A stretch of DNA of 10,322 nucleotides from Chroococcidiopsidaceae cyanobacterium CP_BM_RX_35 (GCA_019242465.1 JAFAVL010000316.1:1-10322), one strand, 5' to 3'; numbered from the stretch's first letter, positions 1-9,631 are shown. Numbers and translations are program-made. The notes: generated from the sequence alone by a model not told the origin.

Positions 1-484
1 CTAATTCTTTGCATTTCTCTGTGCCTATGTGAGAAGATATATAGCGTATGAGATTATCCTGAACTGCTAGCAGATAATTTTCCCCGATATTAATATCCCA
101 TAATTGACCTAAGTCCTCATTAACTATTAAATCACTATCTAAGTAAATTGCTTTGTTCAAGTTATCTGGTAATAGCTCAGGGATGAAGACTCGACAGTAA
201 GTAGTCGGGCTCATATAGGTAGATGCATATTCACACATTGGCAAATTATCAAGCATAACATTAGCCATTGATATCCACCTAATATCACACTGCTCTGAAT
301 TAAGCGATTTGATAATTCTGCGCTTGTTATGTTCCTTGATCCCGTTATCTAATATAAATAGGGTTACCTTCCGAGGACTCTTGAGGTTTGCAAGTATAGA
401 ACGAGCCATTACAGCTAATGGCATAGCATAATTATTATCAGCAGCACAAACAACGATAATAGAATTGTTGTCTACAGTAGACAT
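1..484 (-). CDS. Family 8-type glycosyltransferase, N-terminal part (cut by the window edge)
   Basis: This gene reads leftward from ATG at 484-482 and stays open for 161 codons to the window edge, so the C-terminus is missing. A Shine-Dalgarno sequence GAGGAT (minus strand, 491-496) six bases before the ATG supports this start. The protein begins with a hydrophobic strand typical of a GT-A Rossmann-like fold (IIVVCAADNNYA, residues 9-20). It has the Y-C-R-V-F-I-P-E-L-L-P stretch at about 96-106 and a DSD metal-binding motif at 116-118, followed by N-E-D-L-G-Q-L-W. That order matches family 8 retaining glycosyltransferases (lipopolysaccharide galactosyl/glucosyltransferase type), which transfer a sugar from a UDP-sugar using Mn2+ held by DxD. 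No signal peptide is seen, so it is probably cytoplasmic or membrane-peripheral. Donor and acceptor cannot be told. It is AT-rich compared with clpB. Confidence 0.85.
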   Translation of the reverse strand, partial: MSTVDNNSIIVVCAADNNYAMPLAVMARSILANLKSPRKVTLFILDNGIKEHNKRRIIKSLNSEQCDIRWISMANVMLDNLPMCEYASTYMSPTTYCRVFIPELLPDNLNKAIYLDSDLIVNEDLGQLWDINIGENYLLAVQDNLIRYISSHIGTEKCKEL

Positions 485-490
485 AATACT

Positions 491-496
491 ATCCTC
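491..496 (-). promoter_or_regulatory. Ribosome binding site of the family 8-type glycosyltransferase
   Basis: On the minus strand GAGGAT lies six bases upstream of the ATG at 484. It decides the start of the truncated glycosyltransferase. Confidence 0.6.
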
Positions 497-518
497 AATA
501 GCTGAGTTTAACTTTACT

Positions 519-626
519 TGAGACAAAGCAAGTGGAGATGCGATGAACTTGTCGGTATAGGCTTTTATACGCTTGTATGTGGAGCAGGAACCCTGCCACT
601 TCGTAATAGCAGAAGTTCAATGGTAG
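519..626 (+). pseudogene. Possible remnant of the C-terminal tail of an IS200/IS605 TnpB
   Basis: Read in the frame of position 519, this stretch gives DKASGDAMNLSV, a stop (558-560), then AFIRLYVEQEPCHFVIAEVQ and a further Trp before a stop at 624-626. Cyanobacterial TnpB proteins often end with an ACGD-like motif followed by a short tail containing a QEP-like motif, and this resembles such an end carrying an internal stop. No RuvC-like catalytic core, zinc finger or TnpA is present, so at most a short 3' end of an element remains. The match is recalled from the general look of these tails and was not searched. The alternative is chance similarity in non-coding DNA. Confidence 0.3.
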
Positions 627-632
627 GAAGTC

Positions 633-784
633 TCATCTTTCCTTTAGCAAGGCACGAATATACCTCACCTGAGTTATACGACCAGATATGGGGTATGCGA
701 CACCGAACGCTCGCTGCCACGGAAGACACCCTACCATATCACAAATATTTCTACAAGCAGCTTGATAATATCGTCCCAGAATAG
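633..784 (+). pseudogene. Possible C-terminal gene fragment of unknown function
   Basis: An open frame ends at the TAG at 782-784. Its last 40 or so residues (about YTSPELYDQIWGMRHR, then TLAATEDTLPYHKYFYKQLD, to the stop) have a balanced, protein-like composition. Upstream the same frame continues to a TTG at 518, through the stretch that looks like transposon debris in another frame, and no convincing start codon or ribosome binding site is seen. It could be the tail of a gene cut by an insertion, a small unknown protein, or a chance open frame. No family was recognised. It lies between two minus-strand genes and does not overlap clpB, whose stop codon begins 68 bases further on. Confidence 0.25.
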
Positions 785-852
785 CTCATTGTCAACTCTA
801 TAGCCAAGTCTGCTCACTCATAATCTAACAACTCCATTTTTTGCAATCCCGC

Positions 853-3459
853 TCAACGACTGAAAGAGAGACTACCCTCTATGTAATCAACTTTGATGGT
901 ATCTCCCTCAGTGAAAGTATTTTCTAATAACTTGGTCGCTAATGGGTTTTCCAGCTCACGCTGAATCGCTCGTTTCAAGGGACGAGCACCATAAACTGGG
1001 TCATATCCTACTTCCACCAGGTAATCTTGGGCAGCTGGTGACAGCTTAAGCGCAATTTTTTGCTCAGTCAAGAGATTTTGCACCCGCTTGATTTGAATGC
1101 CGATGATTTGACGCAGTTCGCTACGACTGAGAGGATGGAACAAAATGATGTCATCCACTCGGTTGAGGAATTCTGGGCGGAAGTGCGATCGCAACGCCGC
1201 TAGTACCCGTTTCAGCATCATTTCATACTTTTCATCGTCATCATCAGACATATCGAGGATATGTTCGCTACCGATGTTACTGGTCATCACAATCACAGTA
1301 TTGCGAAAATCGACCGTTCTGCCCTGAGAATCCGTAATCCTGCCGTCATCCAGCACTTGCAGAAACATATTGAACACGTCTGGATGGGCTTTTTCTACTT
1401 CATCCAGCAGCACAACAGAGTAAGGGCGGCGACGGATAGCTTCAGAAAGTTGTCCCCCTTCTTCGTAGCCAATGTATCCTGGGGGAGCTCCAATCAATCG
1501 CAAGACAGAGCCTTTTTCCATATATTCAGACATGTCCAAGCGGACTATGGCATCATCGGCATCAAACAGAAACTGGGCTAAAGCACGGGCAAGTTCTGTT
1601 TTTCCCACTCCAGTCGGTCCCATAAATATAAAGGAACCAATGGGGCGACCGGGGTCTTTCATGCCAGCTCTCGCTCGACGAATCGCAGCAGCAACAGCAG
1701 CGACGGCTTCGTCTTGACCAATCACTCGTTCGTGCAGATGGCTTTCTAGTTGCAGCAGTTTCTGCCGTTCCGATTCCAGCAGTCGATTAACGGGAATCCC
1801 CGTCCACTTAGCAACAATTTCGGCAATGTCAGCTTCAGTCACCTGTTCGCGCAACAGTGTAGAACCACGGGCTTGAATTTCCGATAACACACTTTCTTTA
1901 GCTTCGCGCTCGTGTTGTATGGTTTCCAAACGCCCGTACTTGAGCTGTGCTGCTGTGTTAAGGTCATAGGCGCGTTCTGCCTGCTCTATTTGCACCCGCA
2001 GTTGGTCTTCTTCTTTCTTCAAGGCGCTAATAGCATCCAAAATCTGCTTTTCGCCTTGCCATTGAGTGTTAAAGTCTTGTTGTCTCTCTGTCAACTCACT
2101 AATTTCTTGCTCGATCCGCTCCAACCGCTCTCTGGTTGTCGCCCGCCTCTGATCCTCCTCCGCTAAAGATAGCTTTTCCATCTCTAGCTGCATCAACCGT
2201 CGATCTATTGCCTCTAGTTCGGCTGGCTTGGAGGTGATCTCCATTTTCAACTGAGCTGCTGCCTCATCTACCAAGTCAATCGCTTTATCAGGTAAGAACC
2301 GATCAGAGATATAGCGACTCGATAGGGTGGCAGCTGCCACTAGGGCTGAGTCGGTGATTTTAACACTATGATGCACTTCGTAACGCTGTTTCAGCCCGCG
2401 CAGAATCGATATTGTGGTTTCAACTGTCGGCTGAGCGACAAACACCTGTTGGAATCGACGTTCTAGAGCCGCATCTTTTTCAATAAATTTGCGATACTCG
2501 TCAAGTGTCGTCGCACCGATACAGCGCAGTTCCCCGCGAGCTAGCATGGGTTTCAGCAAATTCCCTGCATCCATTGCTCCTTGACCACTGGCACCTGTAC
2601 CGACCACAGTATGCAGTTCGTCAATAAATAAGACGATCTGACCGTTTGAGTCAGTAACTTCCCGCAGCACAGAGCGCAGCCGATTTTCAAATTCTCCCCG
2701 ATATTTAGCTCCAGCTATTAAGTTGCCCATATCCAAGGCAATGAGCTGGCGACCTTTCAAGGATTCTGGCACATCACCGTTGACAATCCGTTGGGCTAAA
2801 CCTTCGGCGATCGCAGTCTTCCCCACCCCTGGCTCCCCAATTAGCACTGGATTATTTTTGCTCCGGCGAGACAAGACTTGGACTACTCGGCGAATTTCGT
2901 CATCTCTCCCAATTACTGGGTCCAACTTTCCAGCTTTTGCCTGTTCTGTGAGGTCTCTGCCAAATTTTTCCAGAGCTTCATATTGCGATTCTGGACTTTG
3001 GTCAGTGACCTTCTGGCTGCCTCTGACAGCTTTGATAGCCGCTTCAAGTTTTGCTTGCTCCGAATTGAAGCTTTTCAACATGCGGCGACCAATCCGTTCA
3101 TCCTCAGCAAAGCCCAAAAGTAAATGTTCAATTGATATATAGCCATCTTGCATTGCGGCTCTTGCCGCTTCAGCCCGGTCAAGTAAGATATCTAGGTTTC
3201 GACCCAGGTAGAGCTGTTCAACCTGACCAACTTTAGGCTGACGCTGAGTAAAGGCTTCTATTTGTGCTTCTAAACGAGCTGGATCGATCCCGGCTCGCTG
3301 CAAAATCCGCCCTGCTAGCCCATTTGGTTCTGAGAGTAAAGCAATAACTAAATGCTCGACTTCGAGCTGCTGTTGTTGAAAGCGACGGATCACGTCCTGA
3401 GATTTAACGATAGCTTCCCAGGCTTTATCAGTGAACTTAGTGGAGTCAGTGGGCTGCAT
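853..3459 (-). CDS. clpB: ATP-dependent protein disaggregase ClpB (Hsp100)
   Basis: An 868-residue Hsp100 AAA+ protein of normal ClpB length. With DnaK/DnaJ/GrpE, ClpB hexamers pull polypeptides out of aggregates in the cytosol. An N-terminal Clp repeat domain covers about 1-145. NBD1 has Walker A GEPGVGKT (208-215), pore loop KYRG (252-255), Walker B ending D280-E281 and R334/R335 in LERRF. The coiled-coil middle domain, which separates ClpB from ClpA/ClpC, spans about 410-530. NBD2 has Walker A GPTGVGKT (614-621), pore loop GYIGYEEGG (661-669), Walker B LLDE (684-687), sensor TSN (726-728) and sensor-2 GARPLKR (824-830). There is no ClpP-docking tripeptide loop, as expected. An oddity is G650-S-V-L653 where most ClpBs have H-(S/A)-V-(S/A). 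The start matches the cyanobacterial MQPTD... N-terminus, although no strong ribosome binding site precedes it. It follows gloA by 21 bases, so the two are probably cotranscribed. Many cyanobacteria carry two clpB genes; which paralog this is was not resolved. Confidence 0.98.
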   Translation of the reverse strand: MQPTDSTKFTDKAWEAIVKSQDVIRRFQQQQLEVEHLVIALLSEPNGLAGRILQRAGIDPARLEAQIEAFTQRQPKVGQVEQLYLGRNLDILLDRAEAARAAMQDGYISIEHLLLGFAEDERIGRRMLKSFNSEQAKLEAAIKAVRGSQKVTDQSPESQYEALEKFGRDLTEQAKAGKLDPVIGRDDEIRRVVQVLSRRSKNNPVLIGEPGVGKTAIAEGLAQRIVNGDVPESLKGRQLIALDMGNLIAGAKYRGEFENRLRSVLREVTDSNGQIVLFIDELHTVVGTGASGQGAMDAGNLLKPMLARGELRCIGATTLDEYRKFIEKDAALERRFQQVFVAQPTVETTISILRGLKQRYEVHHSVKITDSALVAAATLSSRYISDRFLPDKAIDLVDEAAAQLKMEITSKPAELEAIDRRLMQLEMEKLSLAEEDQRRATTRERLERIEQEISELTERQQDFNTQWQGEKQILDAISALKKEEDQLRVQIEQAERAYDLNTAAQLKYGRLETIQHEREAKESVLSEIQARGSTLLREQVTEADIAEIVAKWTGIPVNRLLESERQKLLQLESHLHERVIGQDEAVAAVAAAIRRARAGMKDPGRPIGSFIFMGPTGVGKTELARALAQFLFDADDAIVRLDMSEYMEKGSVLRLIGAPPGYIGYEEGGQLSEAIRRRPYSVVLLDEVEKAHPDVFNMFLQVLDDGRITDSQGRTVDFRNTVIVMTSNIGSEHILDMSDDDDEKYEMMLKRVLAALRSHFRPEFLNRVDDIILFHPLSRSELRQIIGIQIKRVQNLLTEQKIALKLSPAAQDYLVEVGYDPVYGARPLKRAIQRELENPLATKLLENTFTEGDTIKVDYIEGSLSFSR

Positions 3460-3480
3460 TTGGCGATCTTGGATTGAAGA

Positions 3481-3915
3481 TTATTGAGTAACTAGTTCCG
3501 TTTGGGAGGTTTGGGTAGTGGCAACCTCTCTAGAACTAAGTTGGATCAGTTCTACCTTGTACCCGTCTGGATCTTCCACAAAGGCAATCACTGTCGAACC
3601 GTGTTTCATTGGTCCTGGTTCCCGTACAACCTTACCACCACGCGCTTTGATTTGCTGACAAGTGGCGTAAATATCATCCACCCCAACTGCAATGTGTCCA
3701 TAGGCATTTCCCAAGTCGTACTTATTTTCGCCCCAATTGTAGGTCAGTTCTAATACAGTACTATCTGACTCATCCCCGTAGCCGACAAAAGCTAGGGTAA
3801 ATTTGCCTCCTGGATAATCTTTCTGCCGCAATAACTCCATCCCCAGCAGCTCGCAGTAGAACTTGAGGGATGCTTCCAGATCGCCGACGCGCAGCATGGT
3901 GTGTAGTAATCGCAT
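3481..3915 (-). CDS. gloA: Lactoylglutathione lyase (glyoxalase I)
   Basis: A 144-residue cytosolic metalloenzyme that converts the methylglyoxal-glutathione hemithioacetal to S-lactoylglutathione, the first step of methylglyoxal detoxification. It aligns along its length with E. coli GlxI from the first residue ([16 protein letters not shown]). All four metal ligands of the Ni2+-type enzyme are present: H5, E56, H74 and E122. The conserved ELTYNWG (56-62), YGHIA (72-76) and [10 protein letters not shown] (111-120) blocks are also there. The tail after about residue 127 is a few residues longer than in E. coli, Ser/Thr/Gln-rich and not conserved. GGAG lies upstream of the ATG, within TTTGGAGTTTAGTC. 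It is the first gene of the minus-strand pair with clpB, so any promoter should lie in the 3916-4243 gap; a shared stress response is possible but not shown. Confidence 0.97.
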   Translation of the reverse strand: MRLLHTMLRVGDLEASLKFYCELLGMELLRQKDYPGGKFTLAFVGYGDESDSTVLELTYNWGENKYDLGNAYGHIAVGVDDIYATCQQIKARGGKVVREPGPMKHGSTVIAFVEDPDGYKVELIQLSSREVATTQTSQTELVTQ

Positions 3916-4159
3916 GACTAAACTCCAAATTTTTCCCTATTTTCAATTGTAGAGTAGTGATTCATCTATGAGTTCCAGATAAAATGCCCTAGAAGTCCCG
4001 CAGTCCCTCAATTTTACAAAAACTACCACTGTATTTGAGCTTCTTTGAGCCTACACACAATGCCAGGAAGCTTGGCAAAACCTTGTTTTCAGCCCTCCTT
4101 GAATGCCTGCTCCGCTAAATCCCTGGTATCCCGGTTAAGCGTCGCAGTTAACTACTCAG

Positions 4160-4165
4160 TATAAT
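4160..4165 (+). promoter_or_regulatory. Candidate -10 element (TATAAT) upstream of the 4244 glycosyltransferase
   Basis: A perfect consensus TATAAT 78 bases before the start codon. No good -35 hexamer sits 16-19 bases upstream, so it could be a chance match or a promoter that depends on an activator. Confidence 0.3.
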
Positions 4166-4230
4166 CAGGAGGACACTTAAATCGTCATCGGTTACTGGCT
4201 CCTGAAAGTTGCGTAGTTAATATTTGAGGA

Positions 4231-4237
4231 AAGGAGG
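4231..4237 (+). promoter_or_regulatory. Strong ribosome binding site of the 4244 glycosyltransferase
   Basis: AAGGAGG, close to perfect complementarity to the 3' end of 16S rRNA, lies six bases before ATG 4244. It is the strongest Shine-Dalgarno in the window and fixes the start. Most genes around it have weaker ones. Confidence 0.8.
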
Positions 4238-4243
4238 TTTTGT

Positions 4244-5350
4244 ATGAAGGTGATTGCTTATCTTTTATATGGAGATAAAGAAGTTTATCAAAAAGAACTT
4301 TCATTTAGCATCCTTTCAGCACTGCGACTATTAAAAGATAACCTTAGTAACGTTACTATTAGTATTATTAGCGACCGAAAGAACTTCAACCCCAATCTAC
4401 CAGTTGACTACATTGACCTTTCTCAAGGTGAGTTGACTGAATGGACTCATAATGGCAACTACAATCACCGAGCTAAAATTTGTGCTTTGACGAAGGCACT
4501 TGACTACTATCAAGCACCCGTAATAATGATTGATACAGATACATATTTTATTGATGATCCAAGTAAGCTTTTCGAGCGCGTATCACCTCAGAAATCTCTC
4601 ATGGATTGTCCCGAGAACTATACGATTGGTGATAAGCCATTTTGGCGACCGCTCGTTGAAAAAATTGGTCATGGGATAGAAGTTGAGGGAATTGACATTT
4701 CCCCTCAATCTCCTATGTTTAACTCAGGGGTTATTGGAGTCGATATTACCAATCGGATGTTACTTGAAAAATCTTTGGTGTTGAATGATGAACTTTACTC
4801 TTTATCACCTATTTTTAATGTAGAACAATTCTCAATAGGAACAGTACTAAATAAATATACAGAATTGTTGTTTAGCGATGACATTGTTGCACATTATCAC
4901 GGTATTAAAAGACCTTTTATTCATGTACAAATTTCTAGGTTACTCAAAGACTTCAAAGCAGCTTCCTTAGAGACTCTTATTGCGGCTTCAAATACACTTG
5001 AGCTTGATTTACCGCGTAGGTCTTTTAAAGATAAAATCATTACTCGAATACTAGCTTTTGTAAAGCATTGGGATGGTAATTATCGATTTGCATATTTGGC
5101 ATATCGTAGTGCACTTTATTACGCATCAAAAGACACCGATTACGCAAATGCTTGGGCATCTCTTACTTTACTAATGGCTAAAATTATTGTCAATGAGTCA
5201 GTAGACAACCAACAAAATTCTGCTCCTCATTTGATGAGGGATATGGAAAATGATTTTCAGGAGTTTAGAAAAGGTAAAATTGAAGCTTTGACTTGGATTG
5301 ACTCAAGCATTAGAAGTAATTGGATTCGATTCTGGGATCAATTGGCATAA
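4244..5350 (+). CDS. GT-A fold glycosyltransferase (nucleotide-diphospho-sugar transferase type)
   Basis: A 368-residue protein of the GT-A glycosyltransferase type, predicted to transfer a sugar from a nucleotide donor. It starts with a beta strand (MKVIAYLLYG). N74-H75-R76-A77-K78 precedes a helix, as in several GT-A enzymes where a basic residue contacts the donor. A DTD metal-binding motif lies at 97-99 in VIMIDTDTYF, and FNSGVIGVDI (159-168) matches the block that closes the active site in family 8-like enzymes. The last 110 or so residues (from about 255) are helical, rich in Tyr, Ala and Trp, and not recognised. No signal peptide or clear membrane segment is seen. The gene is clearly more AT-rich than eno or clpB, suggesting separate acquisition. 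It is not homologous over its length to the 6965 gene. Donor, acceptor and exact CAZy family are unknown. Confidence 0.8.
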   Translation: MKVIAYLLYGDKEVYQKELSFSILSALRLLKDNLSNVTISIISDRKNFNPNLPVDYIDLSQGELTEWTHNGNYNHRAKICALTKALDYYQAPVIMIDTDTYFIDDPSKLFERVSPQKSLMDCPENYTIGDKPFWRPLVEKIGHGIEVEGIDISPQSPMFNSGVIGVDITNRMLLEKSLVLNDELYSLSPIFNVEQFSIGTVLNKYTELLFSDDIVAHYHGIKRPFIHVQISRLLKDFKAASLETLIAASNTLELDLPRRSFKDKIITRILAFVKHWDGNYRFAYLAYRSALYYASKDTDYANAWASLTLLMAKIIVNESVDNQQNSAPHLMRDMENDFQEFRKGKIEALTWIDSSIRSNWIRFWDQLA

Positions 5351-5480
5351 GTGGCTACCTCAAGAGGTGCTCCAGCACTGTTGAACAGGTATTAAATTGA
5401 TTTGTGTAGGCAAGACGACTGCTAAAATCCGCAGATAGCTTTAATCTCACACTTAAGAGTCTGTTGAACGCCTATCCTAG

Positions 5481-6836
<1,356 letters not shown>

Positions 6837-6842
6837 CAGTTT

Positions 6843-6876
6843 AAAGGCTGAAGGCTGCATTTGACCTTTAGCTTTT
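6843..6876 (+). terminator. Hairpin just after eno, likely transcription terminator
   Basis: Six bases after the eno stop, AAAGGCTGAAGG (6843-6854) pairs with CCTTTAGCTTTT (6865-6876). The stem is 12 bp with two G-U pairs and a 10-base loop. The 3' arm ends in TTTT and is followed by AGCTTTA, so the T-tract is short. The position fits a terminator separating eno from the downstream glycosyltransferase, although the weak T-tract leaves some doubt. Confidence 0.5.
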
Positions 6877-6964
6877 AGCTTTATGGATAAATTCTTGGTA
6901 AGAATGGCAGTATGCTAAATGCGTATCTTGCACTTAAATTACAAAACAAAATTGTATTTGACGA

Positions 6965-8170
6965 ATGATGCTTCAACTCAAGCAAGCGACTAAATTCCGA
7001 CTCTACAATCCTGTGAGATACCTGAGCGATCTAGCCTATCTCACGATTGCGAATGCCTCTTCTGGACAGCAATTCTCAGCGTCCAATCCCCTGTCTCTTA
7101 GAGTACTTTTAGCAAGCGATAATAGTGGGTATACGAGCGAACAGCAGCTCTCACCCTTCTTCGCATATCGAAAGGAGCTGCGGCACGAATTCCGGCTCGC
7201 CTTCAATCACATGTTAGTGCAGGACGTGCTAAACCTCCCTGCATTGATTGTCAGAAGCTACGATCTGATCTTGGTCAAGCTCGGCTTTTGGACTCCTGCA
7301 GATGATGCCAAGCGCATACTACAACAGCTCCATAAAATGAAAGGCAATGCCAAGCTGGTATACTTTGATGGCGATGATGATGCCTGTATTCAGTGGTCAG
7401 AGGAGCTTTGCTATGTAGATTTATATGTCAAAAAACATGTATTCACAGATTTCGCTCAGTATCAGAAGCTGTTCATTGGTAAGAGCAATCTCACAGACTA
7501 TGTAGCTCGTAACTGGGACGTATCCTTTTCCGACGACATCATCTCACGATCCAAGACAGTCGATCCTACGTATTTTGACAAGATCTTCCTAGGCTACAAC
7601 ATCGGGCTGGATGACAAGATTAGGGACTTGTACAAACAAGACTTGGGCAATTGGCCAATCGATAAAGATAATGATATTCTTTGTAGGGCAACGGTTCCTG
7701 ATAACTCTTGGATGTACTACCTCCGCAAGGATGTCACTCCTAAACTGCAAGCAATGACTCCCAAGTACAGGGTATTGCTTCCTAATCAGCGAGTGGCGCA
7801 GAAGGAGTATTACAAAGAACTCCTACGTAGTAAGATCTGCGTGAGTCCGTTTGGCTATGGTGAAATCTGCTGGCGAGATTTTGAGGCTGTTTTGTGTCGA
7901 TGCCTATTGGTTAAACCGGACATGAGTCACATCAAAACCGAGCCAGATATTTTTGTCCCATATAAGACCTATGTGCCAGTTAAGTGGGACTACAGCGATC
8001 TGGAAGAAAAGTGTTCTCATTACCTCGAACGCGACGATGAGCGCGAACAGATCGTTGCTCAAGCCTACGAAGTGCTATCCGACTACTACCGTAATAAGAA
8101 GTTTGTTTCTAAATTTAGGGACATGCTTGGTGTATTGAAGATTGGAGCAGAAGCAACGCTCAGCAACTAA
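6965..8170 (+). CDS. Glycosyltransferase with a GT-B-like C-terminal domain
   Basis: A 401-residue protein. The C-terminal part, about 280-390, has the look of the glycosyl transferases group 1 type domain also found in CgeB-like proteins (PF13524 style): LLRSKICVSPFGYGEICWRD (287-306), F-E-A-V-L, then L-L-V-K-P, and a tail of charged helices. In that fold the conserved E lies in the nucleotide-sugar binding site. LVYFDGDDDA (131-140) resembles the Y-D-x-D-D block upstream of this domain in related enzymes. The N-terminal 130 residues are not recognised. No signal peptide is seen, so it should be cytoplasmic. ATG at 6965 and ATG at 6968 are both possible starts, since no Shine-Dalgarno is visible; the choice changes one residue. 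It precedes glf by 152 bases on the same strand, so it may use UDP-galactofuranose or act on the same glycan; that link is inferred. Exact family and substrate are unknown. Confidence 0.75.
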   Translation: MMLQLKQATKFRLYNPVRYLSDLAYLTIANASSGQQFSASNPLSLRVLLASDNSGYTSEQQLSPFFAYRKELRHEFRLAFNHMLVQDVLNLPALIVRSYDLILVKLGFWTPADDAKRILQQLHKMKGNAKLVYFDGDDDACIQWSEELCYVDLYVKKHVFTDFAQYQKLFIGKSNLTDYVARNWDVSFSDDIISRSKTVDPTYFDKIFLGYNIGLDDKIRDLYKQDLGNWPIDKDNDILCRATVPDNSWMYYLRKDVTPKLQAMTPKYRVLLPNQRVAQKEYYKELLRSKICVSPFGYGEICWRDFEAVLCRCLLVKPDMSHIKTEPDIFVPYKTYVPVKWDYSDLEEKCSHYLERDDEREQIVAQAYEVLSDYYRNKKFVSKFRDMLGVLKIGAEATLSN

Positions 8171-8308
8171 AGAGCTTTTCACTCAAACTTACTTAAAAAC
8201 TTCTCAGTCTGTGCTAAGGTTGCAACGAAAACAGTCTGGTTAAGGTATTAACTGCCATGATTGGAGGCTTAGCCTGGGCTAATGCTTCACTGCTGCCATT
8301 TTATGTAT

Positions 8309-8315
8309 AAGGAAA
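8309..8315 (+). promoter_or_regulatory. Ribosome binding site of glf
   Basis: AAGGAAA lies seven bases before ATG 8323. It supports the glf start and overlaps the stop codon of a possible 17-codon upstream reading frame (8257-8310). Confidence 0.55.
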
Positions 8316-8322
8316 CTGAGCA

Positions 8323-9429
8323 ATGCAGTATGACTACATCGTAGTTGGAAGTGGTTTATTTGGAGCAGTTTTTGCTCAGCAGGCTAAGGAATGCGGCAAA
8401 ACTGTCTTGGTATTGGAGAAGCGAGATCATATTGGTGGCAACTGTTACTCCTACAAGTATGAAGATACTGGCATTGATGTACATGCATATGGAACCCATA
8501 TCTTCCACACCAACGACAAGAAAACCTGGGACTACATTAATAGATTTACGGAATTTAATCGTTACCAACACCGAGTGCTAACGACATATAAAGACAGAGT
8601 GTATTCGATGCCGATCAACCTAGGCACGATTAACGAATTCTACGGTGTCAACTTAAAACCTCATGAAATTGAGGAATTCTTAGACGGTAAGCGTGGGAAT
8701 ACCTTGAACCCTAAGAACCTGGAAGAGAAGGCTAGCAGTCTCATTGGTTGGGAACTCTACGAGGCGTTCATTAAAGGTTACACCATGAAGCAATGGGGAT
8801 GTGACCCGACCCAGCTACCTGCCAGCATTATCACCCGTCTCCCGGTTCGTAACTCCTACTACGACTCCTATTTCAACGACAACTACCAGGGAATCCCTAT
8901 AGATGGCTATACGCCCATCTTTGAGCGCCTGCTTGAGGGCATCCCTGTGGAGCTGGGAGTCGATTTCTGCGAAGATAGGTCCTACTGGGTGCAGCGTTGC
9001 CACAAGCTTGTTTATACTGGACCAATCGATCGCTACTTTGACTACAAGTTCGGTTGCCTAAACTGGCGCTCTGTGCGGTTTGAGATCGAGCGGCTCAACT
9101 TGGATGACTATCAGGGGACGTCCGTAATGAACTATGCGGATGTGGAAATTCCCTACACGAGAATTCACGAACCCAAGCACCTGCATCGGGAAAGAAAAAT
9201 GAAACCGGATGCGACGGTCATTATTAGAGAGTATTCGCAGGTTAATAATGACGAGCCGTACTACCCGGTGAACTTCGAGACTGACAAAACGCTACTCTCT
9301 AAATACCAGATGCTACAGCAGGAGGAAAAAAATGTCATTTTTGGTGGTCGTCTTGCACAGTACAAATACTACGATATGCATCAGGTGATCGCGAGTGCGC
9401 TCTCGGAAGCACGAAAGGAACTTGGGTAA
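8323..9429 (+). CDS. glf: UDP-galactopyranose mutase
   Basis: A 368-residue flavoenzyme that converts UDP-galactopyranose to UDP-galactofuranose, the donor for galactofuranose in cell-surface glycans; it needs reduced FAD. The N-terminus carries the dinucleotide-binding fold, VVGSGLFGAV (7-16), and the flavin-contacting LEKRDHIGGNCYS (31-43). GTHIFHTN (57-64) follows. The substrate domain has GYTMKQWG (152-159, with the uridine-stacking Trp at 158) and LPVRNSYYDSYF (173-184). R280 and R343 match the two phosphate-binding arginines, and the protein ends with FGGRLAQYKYYDMHQVI (340-356). Length and motif order fit bacterial UGM of about 365-390 residues, and the gene looks intact. The product is cytosolic. 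It implies that the pathway contains a galactofuranosyltransferase, for which the 6965 gene just upstream is a candidate. Confidence 0.97.
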   Translation: MQYDYIVVGSGLFGAVFAQQAKECGKTVLVLEKRDHIGGNCYSYKYEDTGIDVHAYGTHIFHTNDKKTWDYINRFTEFNRYQHRVLTTYKDRVYSMPINLGTINEFYGVNLKPHEIEEFLDGKRGNTLNPKNLEEKASSLIGWELYEAFIKGYTMKQWGCDPTQLPASIITRLPVRNSYYDSYFNDNYQGIPIDGYTPIFERLLEGIPVELGVDFCEDRSYWVQRCHKLVYTGPIDRYFDYKFGCLNWRSVRFEIERLNLDDYQGTSVMNYADVEIPYTRIHEPKHLHRERKMKPDATVIIREYSQVNNDEPYYPVNFETDKTLLSKYQMLQQEEKNVIFGGRLAQYKYYDMHQVIASALSEARKELG

Positions 9430-9631
9430 GTTGGATATGCGCTACATATTTGTTGTTGGTAAGCAGATACATAACGGATTCATAATTAAACTGGAGGATT
9501 TTGCAATAACTCTCGATAAAATCACAGCCCTGACACTATAAGAAATGGTTGATAAATCAAGCTAAAAGTAAAGGACTACTTTCTGTTGGATTGAGAAGTC
9601 GTCAAGTTTTCGTAACACCACTATCAATGTT

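Larger units (their letters stand above)
3916..4243. other. Intergenic region between divergent gloA and glycosyltransferase genes
   Basis: The 328 bases between two divergent starts must carry promoters in both directions. No gene, tRNA or long repeat was seen. On the plus strand TATAAT occurs at 4160-4165 without a convincing -35 box. On the minus strand TACAAT (complement of 3946-3951) could be the -10 of gloA, again without a clear -35. A short inverted repeat TGCCA/TGGCA lies around 4060-4076. None of these is strong enough to call alone. Confidence 0.5.

Noticed and set aside
469..483. Perfect inverted repeat TGTCTAC-A-GTAGACA over the start codon of the family 8 glycosyltransferase
   Set aside because: As an RNA hairpin it is only 6 bp with a 3-base loop. 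A few such repeats are expected by chance in 10 kb, and no second copy was seen.
2723..3142. Long plus-strand open frame opposite clpB
   Set aside because: It is antisense to the conserved NBD1 coding region and its translation shows no family features, so it is a shadow of clpB.
5357..5368. ACCTC-AA-GAGGT after the 4244 glycosyltransferase as a terminator
   Set aside because: The stem is 5 bp with a 2-base loop and no T-tract follows.
5401..5428. TTGTGT and TAAAAT as an eno promoter
   Set aside because: The spacing is only 15 bases and both boxes are imperfect, which is too weak to call.
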